A stretch of 64,000 nucleotides of DNA from Heliocidaris tuberculata (taxonomy: Eukaryota > Echinodermata > Echinoidea > Camarodonta > Echinometridae): NCBI GenBank assembly GCA_025618425.1, contig CM046851.1:3887024-3951023 (forward strand). The letters run 5' to 3'. The notes under the pieces are model-generated. The model was not told the origin of the DNA, searched no databases, and worked only from the letters and a program-made list of their open reading frames with translations. This document shows, piece after piece, positions 56,203 through 64,000 of the stretch. The position numbers and the translations under genes are program-made. Numbering within the stretch: the first letter of the stretch is position 1; every line of letters begins with the position of its first letter.

Positions 56203-59016
56203 AAAAAAAAGAGAGAAATGATTTACAAACACAATATGACATGATCAAGTTTCAGGATTTCTTTTTCTTCTTTTTTTCAAAAACTCATTGGAAAAATATT
56301 TTGAGATGCATTTTATGAAGCCCCGCAGATTGTTTTGTGTTCTTACAATTTAGGGGACTTTTAAAAAATGATTTGACTGATTGGGTATAGTGTGCTTTTT
56401 CAAAACGTTTGTTTTGGCCCCGGGTTTGGGAAGGAGAATAATCCGTTCACTATTTCTAAGAGTGGTGTTATTTTCTTAGTTAAATTTTGGAACATAATAC
56501 GTCAGGTAACAAAATTTTCAACAGCTTAGATATTAACATGACAAAGTCCTTCTTAATATTAACATTCAAACAATCTATGAGAAAGTTTCGTATAAAGCAT
56601 TTCTACTAAACAACTTGTAGAACGATTCTGAGTGCTCGGTTTTGGGGGTATTGGAGTCTTTTAAAAAGCACTGAATCTAGCTTCATCCATATATGGTTGT
56701 AACACTTTCCAAGTGTGAGTGTATTTTATACAAAAAGAGTAGCAGTGGTTAAGTTCATGTATGGTCTTGCTCTAATCACCTTTAAAAACTAGGTAAAATT
56801 TTAGAGCGAACACAGTCAATGTGTGGTCTCCATGAAAATTCCTTATCAATAATAACACTTAAGTAATTACATTTATCTACCCTTTCTAGTACAGAGTCAT
56901 TAATCTTTACACTAACATTGTCAAAGGATTTAGACTTATGTTTAGAACCTATTAGTATCAGCTTGCATTTCTTGACAACAAAAGTTCATTATGTGATAAC
57001 CACTTCTGAATAGAGGCAATATCCTCACTGATCATGTATATTTGTATAGGATCTTTTGATGAAGCATATAAGCAAGTATCCTCGGCATAAATTGACAGTT
57101 TAGAATATTTTATCACTTTAGGAAGATCATTCATCTATAGTATAAAAAAACAAAAAAACAATGGTCCAAAAATACTCCCTTGTGCAATACCGCAGTGAAC
57201 GACTGCTTCACACGATTCATCTCCATTCATAACTGAAATTTATGTTCTCAATCGAAAATAATCTGTAACCCAGCGTATAAAATCATTATCAGATCCATAA
57301 CATTTCAGTTTTAAGAGCAGTAACATATGACTGATCATATTAAAAGCCTTTTCCAGGTCTAATGCAACCAGGCTTACCATATCACCTCGATCAATGGATT
57401 TACTTATCTTTTCCGTCAGATTCAAGAGAGCGAGGCTAGTTGAAAAGTTTGGCCCAAAACCAAATTGGTTGGGTATCAGTATGTCATTTTCGTTAAGGTA
57501 TTTATACATCTGTTTGAAAACCAACTTTTTTTTTATTACCTTGGAGAAAAAAAGTAGTACAGATATTGGCGTGTAATTTAGTGGGTTTGAGGTATCACCA
57601 TCTTTGAACAATGGAGTAATTTTTGTTTTTTTCCACTCAAGTGGAATATGTCCATCTTTGAGGGATAAATCAATGATATGCGTCAGTGATTTAAGAATAC
57701 AAGCAGACGATCGAGTATTTCAAAATACACGGAATCGTATCCAGACCTGTTGCTTTGTTTCGTGGTACTTCTAATATACATTTTCGCACCTCTTCAGCCG
57801 TAACTTGTAGAAAAGAAAATGTAAAGTTTGCATATGACATAAACTGTAGTGCATTTCCTTCAAATTAAATTGATTTTTTACGATTTAAAGCTATACAAGA
57901 AAAATGGTCATTATACATTTGCTGTATATTTACTTTCGTGTATTTTTTATAGGACATTTTTTGTATGATTGTATTTTTGTTTTTATTCGGCAAAAGTTCT
58001 CGTAAAAGTTTCCACATCATAGCTGAATTACCCACATTCTTTTTTATTCTTTCAGTGACATATTTTTGTTTTTATTTTTCGATAACTTTGCAATTTCTTT
58101 AGCTCTGTTTCTTATACGCATTAATTCTAAAATCTCCCTTGTCATCCAAGGTGAATTTTTGGGTCTTACTCTTTTTCTTTTTACAAGAGCATGTTTATCT
58201 AGGATTGATTTAAACCTCTTGATCTATGTATGATAAGCCTCTCCTGTACTGCTTTCACAAAGTACGTCATCATTTGGAACACTATCCATTTCGTTTACAA
58301 AAGCCTCAATATCTATATTTTTATTGTTGCGTGAGTATACATAACAATGATTTGAAGAAGGTTCAAGCTTGACCTTACCGGGAAAGCGCAATCATATAAT
58401 GATCGCTTAAACCGTGCATCTTTTTACATTATAACAATGTGAGGGAAATACATGGTCAATAAGAGTTTCTGATGATTTAGTAATTCGAGTTGGTAAATTA
58501 AAATAGTGGCGGATTAGGGAGGGGGATTCACGCCCGTGCCCCCCCCCCCCCTTGGGATTTTGCCACCTCTTTTAGAACTGATAACTTTTTTGTTTTTTTC
58601 TTGTCAGAAAATTTTCGGACATTTGTGTGCCCCCCATTTCACAAAATTCTGGATCCGCCCCTGAATTAACAAGTTGTGTTAAACTGAAATCCCTTACAAA
58701 GTCCAAAAGACGTTTTGAATTATTTGAGAGCTTTCTTTGAAGTAAATCAAAATTTAAGTCTCCGATCAATATAAAGTCAATTAGCCGTACTTCTATATCC
58801 CGAAGGACTTTAAAAAAAAGATCAAGTGTGTTTCATACTTGAGTCAGTTGGTCTGTACCATGAAAATACAACGAATGATTTCTGTCTATGTAAATGCACT
58901 TCTATACAAATTGCTTCTAAACCATCAATACACAGTTCTGGAGGCAAAGAATGATTTAAAGATTCGTGAATGTATGTAATTACTACACATCCGTTTCTGT
59001 TCCTATCTCATCTGAC
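55960..59016 (-). pseudogene. EN/RT LINE, long degraded copy split by a MITE
   Basis: In minus-strand order: endonuclease pieces SLNHSLPPELCIDGLEAICI (about 58900-58960), a YRPTDSS segment, IGDLNFDLLQ (about 58745) and TRITKSSETLIDH (about 58450-58490); a long decayed linker; then reverse transcriptase with FKDGDTSNPLNYTPISVL (57590), NQFGFGPNFSTSLALL, VALDLEKAFNMISHM (palm motif A) and FIRWVTDYF. The post-RT part follows around 56790-56960 (GSKHKSKSFD, CNYLSVIID, FSWRPHID). The 3' end near 55960 runs into a TATTT-type tail, with a (GA)n tract at 56140-56215 in the presumed 3' UTR. The 5' side is cut off at a CTT microsatellite. Frameshifts throughout. Group: CR1/L2/Rex1-like, inferred. Confidence 0.85.
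58504..58663. mobile_element. hAT MITE inserted in the LINE endonuclease domain
   Basis: TAGTGGCGGATTAGG at left and CTGGATCCGCCCCTG at right are degenerate copies of the CAGTGGCGGATCCAG end seen intact at 61892. Flanks AATTAAAA (58496-58503) and AATTAACA (58664-58671) are an 8-bp duplication with one mismatch. Removing the insert and one duplication copy rejoins the LINE frame exactly between LTQLVN and LPTRITK. The interior shares CTTGTCAGAA with the 61892 element. Confidence 0.9.
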
Positions 59017-59028
59017 TATTAATTCTTC

Positions 59029-59150
59029 TTCTTCTTCTTCTTCTTCTTCTCTTCTTCTTTTTCTTCTTTTTCTTCTTCTTCTTCTTCTTCTTATTATTAT
59101 TATCATCATTATTATCATTATTATCATCATTATTATTATTTTCATGTGAC
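59029..59150. repeat. (CTT)n-(ATT)n microsatellite
   Basis: CTT triplets pass into ATT/ATC triplets. Marks the broken 5' side of the adjacent LINE. Confidence 0.92.
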
Positions 59151-59504
59151 AGAGCTTAGGTAGACAGTGGTTAGCATTAGAACATGATATGAGGGGAATA
59201 TTTGTCTTCAGTTTAACTATTGATTTGTTCCTGACGATGTTCACGACATCCCAGGCGGATTTCAAATATTGAATAAAATTCTCCTCAGGATCGGATGGAG
59301 GAGTTAGGCAGTCGGAAGAAGATATAAATACACTTAGGCAGGTATTTTGGCTTATTCATGACGCGGTCGATTCTATCTGCACAAACTTTTACCAATCGCT
59401 GGAGGTAATATGAAACTTTTAAAAAGAGATGTTGAAAATCAATATTTATAAATCGCTTAGTACCATATTATTTTCTAAGTGCATGGAAAGTTAAGGAATG
59501 AAAA

Positions 59505-59735
<231 letters not shown>

Positions 59736-59739
59736 TACG

Positions 59740-61480
59740 ACTGCCAGAATAGTAGCTTAAATGAATCTATGGTGGAGACCTGTCGAATGTAAATAGGAAG
59801 ATTGTACTACTAGAGTTTGTGTTCAAAATAAGAAAAGGCATGATATCCCTGATTTGATTTCACTTTGATTGAAAATGAACATTAATTAGTGTTAATTGTT
59901 TCCTTAATAAACAGCTAAATCTTGATCGTTTTCTATTAACTTTAAGGGATTGTTTGTCATATATATTTTTGCAACACTTATAAACTATCCTCTGCATAGT
60001 ACTTTCACAACTGTGACAAAATGTTAAAGAGTACCTTTAAACATTAATGATAACCTTTTCCTGTGTGCAAATAATAATAATAATAAAAAACAAACAAAAA
60101 ACACTAAAAGATTTATAGCATGAGCGTCCTTCGAACCAGTGTGAAATTCATAAATCACGACCATATTTATAAGAATTTGACATATTAGAACCATTGCATG
60201 AATCTTCTTTAATTCATTTGCACAATGATTTGTGTCTTGTTTTCTTTTTTCTCTTTTCCCTTCAATGATCGATCATGTCGATTGTGTTGATTACATTGTG
60301 CTTATACCTTATCTATAAATTTTATGTCATCTGTGTAAATTCTTTATATATAATATTCTAGATTTCCTTTTCATTATTCCAGTGATCTTCATCTCCGTCA
60401 GTTTTGCTCTTCTAAATTCATCTCCCATCAAGTTCAATGAAACTCAATAATGGCTGTTTCTGATATTGGTAGAATTTTTGCCCCCCCCCCATCATGTTCG
60501 TTACGCCTCAGAAAGTCTGAACGCGTGACAAATGATCCACAAACAGCATGCTGTTCAGCCGATCGTCCCTATAGAGACCCTAATTTGCATAGATGTGACC
60601 CCCGTGGATGGCATTCTGTTGCCAGCAGGGTTTCACGGCTCGGTCGATGAAGTGAGGAGGGGGATGTCGACGATGAAGTGAAGTTACATTGAAATGGTAA
60701 TCATCGCTCACGGTGAGAAAACAAGGTTGAGCTTCCAGTGTTCAGTTTCTTTTCAGAATGTTTTCCACGTCCACCTGCTCAAAGAAACACCCTCTCTTTT
60801 TTCCCCACGATCTTGATATTAGTCATGATGTTGGCCTGACATGCATGCTCTTCAGGCCGTCAAAATTAACCACTAGTTTCAACAACAAAAAAAAAAAACG
60901 GCCTCAAATGCAATAAACGATTTTGTAACATCAGCAAAGTCGGAGGACACGACACCCATTATCCGTATAGTTTTATTTTAAAGATTGTCAGTTTATTCAC
61001 AAGCTATCATTTCGTTTAAATGTTTTCACGAATAGCCTCTCCAAAAAGGAAATTAACTGCCTACGAACGATGTTCTCCTAAACATGAACATTAAGTCCAC
61101 ATAGTGCAGTATTTCTTTCAGAAAGGGCACCAGAGATTCGCACGTCATTCTATGGTAATTTCGTATTCAATTTGAACGGTAGACTCCAAAGTCAACACCG
61201 GCTATTTCTAACGCGGGACTGAATTTATTGATTTGCATTTTTGTAATAGAAACGATAGTTAGAGGAGTTCAGATACCAAGAAACACTGAATCAAATGTCT
61301 TGAAGTTAAATGAAAAGGGATGTTTTTGCCTTATGTCTGTTCAACGCATCCGACATAATATTTTTCCAGTCAGAATGTTTATCATCCTGTAGTCAGAGTC
61401 TGCAGCCCCCACTTCTTTGATTTGAACGTTTCATAATGCTGATGTAGTAGACTTTATATCTTTGATTTGCCGAATAAAAT
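59740..61480. other. Non-coding, nothing firmly recognised
   Basis: A 66-codon frame at 60450-60650 has balanced composition (arginine, serine, proline, cysteine) but no recognisable motif and begins with a poly-C-encoded proline run. It is not called as a gene. Confidence 0.4.
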
Positions 61481-61481
61481 G

Positions 61482-61692
<211 letters not shown>

Positions 61693-61891
61693 TATCAACT
61701 TTATGCTCGCTCGCATGCACAGCTCCTACTTTCAAAAACGCTCCATGTCCCTTGAAAGTGCTGTTGTATAATGACTATCGTCAGATTCGATTCAGCTATT
61801 TGAGCTGACATGTCACGACCCCCATCCCCTCTTTAGCCTCAGCTTCGAGAGATGAGACTTGATTTGGGACTTGATCAGACAGTGTTGTAGG

Positions 61892-62059
61892 CAGTGGCGG
61901 ATCCAGGGGGGGGGGGCCGGGGGCCCGGGCCCCTCCCCTGGGACAAAAAAGGGGCCCCAAAAATGCTGAGGACCTTTTTTTTTTTTTTTTTTTTTGCTTG
62001 TCAGAATTTTTTTTTGAATATTGAGCCCCCTCCCTCAAGAAATCCTGGATCCGCCACTG
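61892..62059. mobile_element. hAT MITE with CAGTGGCGGATCCAGG ends
   Basis: The left CAGTGGCGGATCCAGG is an exact inverted copy of the right CCTGGATCCGCCACTG. Flanks GTTGTAGG (61884-61891) and GTTGTAGA (62060-62067) are an 8-bp duplication with one mismatch. The interior has G, C and T tracts and CTTGTCAGAA. It belongs to the same family as 58504-58663. Confidence 0.92.
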
Positions 62060-62067
62060 GTTGTAGA

Positions 62068-62400
62068 GTCTAACCTCTCGAGTAGGGGGATTGACTTCGA
62101 GTCACAGAAACGAGACAATCTAGACAATCGACTTGACTCGGGAGTCAAACCCGTGTTCACTTCACCCAAGACTCTTGACTCAACGTAACTCGATCCAGGA
62201 CTATATACCAACGCTGACTCACCTCAACTCGGGATTCGGACATTGGTTCGTAGACCTGATTGCAACAATGATTGTGTTTTAATGACTCGAGTCGTGGAAT
62301 CGACCCCATGCGGACTAGACTTGAAATAAGATTCGACCCCTCTTGACTCGACCGACTCTGAAATCGAACTTAAAGGACTCAATTTCAACATAATCGTGTA
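62068..62400. repeat. Dispersed GACTCGA-like motif array
   Basis: Many copies of GACTCG or CGAGTC in both orientations (for example GACTTGACTCGGGAGTC near 62130 and GACTCGAGTCG near 62284), spaced by about 10-25 bp. Arrangement resembles the arms of the 5573 and 53674 elements, but no terminal inverted repeat or duplication was found. Confidence 0.6.
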
Positions 62401-64000
62401 GGACTGTTCCCGGCCTGCAGGCTGTAACCCATTATTTGCTCTGTGAATATTGATGTAATTTTCTGAACACAAATGCTTATGTGTCTAAATATTACTAATT
62501 ATATCAAATTATTTCTATTTCGAAAATATGTACCGAAATAATTCGTGAAATTTTTTCCACAGATTTGAAAATCATTAGCTCCCAATGATAATTACATTAT
62601 TACTCCCAATTTCAATAGAATTCAGAGAACAAAGATAGAATAATAACAATCATAATAAAGATGGAGAGTACAGAGTATCATGTAGTCTCTCTGTGCACTT
62701 TACTATGTAAATACAACAAATGACAAAAAACACAGTTTCATGATTCTACATTTGATGCAATAATAACATAACAAAATCTAAGATTAAAATCAGATAATTT
62801 ATTAAACTTAATCATTACGTGAAAGTTAACAAATATAACATTAAAATTACAATTTGGTAACCGATATGTACCAATACTACATCTTTATTAGTTACTATTA
62901 AAAATATCACTCGTACTAGGTAATTACAACAAAAAATATCAACACTTATAGGGGTACATAACTACTTACAGAGATAGAATAGCTTGTATTTTTAAGTGAT
63001 GATGGAATTTAAATTAATTACTCCTAATTTTCTCTCAAAGGAAAATGGCAATTTCATGTGTGAACTGTATTCATTCTCGCAAACATTTATTTACTCCACT
63101 TTTCCTGAGGCAGGGACGAATTTAGTGTCATGGGTGATTCGTACGTTAAATCAATCATCAAAACGTTCAGGATACAAGAGTAAAATTTAAACACAAAAAG
63201 TGTTAAACTTTACCAGAGGTCCGGGTTGACCGGTAACCAACTCAGATCTGGTAATGTTTACCCCGTTGCCTGGTTATTTCAAGTGCATCTTCTCGAGTCA
63301 AATAACCAAATTCCTGGTGAACTAATGCGATTATGCACGGGAAAAAATTTACACACAAAATTTTTAACCCGCCGGGTATTTTCTTTGTGTATAAATGGGT
63401 GAATTTGAAGATTAAAACATAATTGGAAAATCGCACAATTCCGTAGTTTCAATGAAAATCATTGATAAACTGCGGAGCAGAAAGAGCAATGTCCTGATCT
63501 GAACTTACGAGCAATTACTAAAGTAAAAAGAGAAGTAAGTGTTTAAGTGATTGTTTATCAATTTGTAAGATTGGCCATTTAAAAAAATACTCTATTTTAT
63601 TTTACATGGAATGTAATTTGGAAAGAAAATTAATGCTTAGTCCATATCATATAAAACATACACCCCCCCAAAAAAAAAAAAAAAATAAATAAATCTCACA
63701 GCATTGCACAGTACGGCAAGGGTAAAAGAGATTAATTGTCATGGTGTATTACGATACGTCATTTTTATTTAGGCTTATTTTAGCACCCCTTAAGGTATCA
63801 ATTTGATTGCATATCAATAAAGTTTTTACCGATCCACAGATTCGGTACTGGATTACACATTATTGAATTAAATGTGTCACTTTATTAAAAGAAGGAGTTT
63901 TTTTTTAGTGTGACGCAAAATATTGACCTTTTAGCCGTATGTCGGGTTTTTTTAAGGAGACATTATTTAATAACCCCCCACTAAATGCCAAACATCCTGC
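62401..64000. other. Non-coding, nothing recognised
   Basis: AT-rich to the window end, with A tracts near 63669. No supported gene or element. Confidence 0.5.

Noticed and set aside
60450..60650. 66-codon frame as a gene
   Set aside because: Balanced composition, but no motif, no splice context and a start in a poly-C tract. The evidence is insufficient.

Overview
The window is AT-rich animal nuclear DNA: interrupted genes with GT/AG splice junctions, non-LTR retrotransposon remains, tRNA-derived SINEs, many short inverted-repeat DNA transposons and long microsatellites. The repeat mixture resembles marine deuterostomes, most likely an echinoderm such as a sea urchin. That placement is an inference from repeat style and was not tested by any search. 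Gene density is very low: only two protein-coding loci are convincing, and one of them is broken.

Locus 1 (5477-9914, +) is a beta-tubulin copy with two spliceable introns. It carries an in-frame TAG at codon 53, two single-base frameshifts and a TAG just before the acidic tail, so as written it is a non-processed pseudogene. Both frameshifts lie in homopolymer runs, so sequencing error has to be excluded. Its 2.9-kb first intron holds a 1-kb inverted-repeat transposon (5573-6584). That element has two arms filled with short GTCGCACGA-like modules, around a core that keeps a TATA box and the first 33 codons of a protein with a basic, NLS-like start.

Locus 2 (34890 down to 14102, -) is a rhodopsin-class neuropeptide receptor. 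Three phase-0 exons encode TM3-4, TM5-ICL3 and TM6-7, with the DRY, CWLP and NPIIY motifs intact. The intron between the second and third exons is about 19.6 kb. It contains a degraded LINE with a restriction-like endonuclease, two other LINE remnants, SINEs, MITEs and a nested foldback repeat. The exons for TM1-2 and the C-terminal tail were not found, so the gene probably runs past the window on its upstream side.

Retroelements: an endonuclease fragment (about 10.14-10.79 kb, +), a CR1/L2-like RT tail (19.1-19.7 kb, +), a Tx1/L1-like ORF2 (19.8-21.6 kb, +), an R2-group-like LINE with YADD, zinc knuckle and RLE domain (31.95-33.64 kb, -), and a long LINE with EN and RT domains (about 55.96-59.02 kb, -). 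The last is split in its EN domain by a 160-bp hAT MITE.

DNA transposons: five hAT-type elements have visible 8-bp target duplications (2830-3145, 35930-36374, 39540-40649, 58504-58663, 61892-62059). Two elements are flanked by TTAA (18544-18953, 26646-27063), one by TA (3236-3419) and two by AAT (30877-31199, 46876-47049). Several foldback or palindromic elements also occur. At least four elements carry internal arrays of a private short motif between the terminal repeats. This recurring architecture, together with three examples of nesting, is the most unusual feature of the window. The rest (roughly 42-64 kb apart from the items listed) is non-coding DNA with microsatellites.
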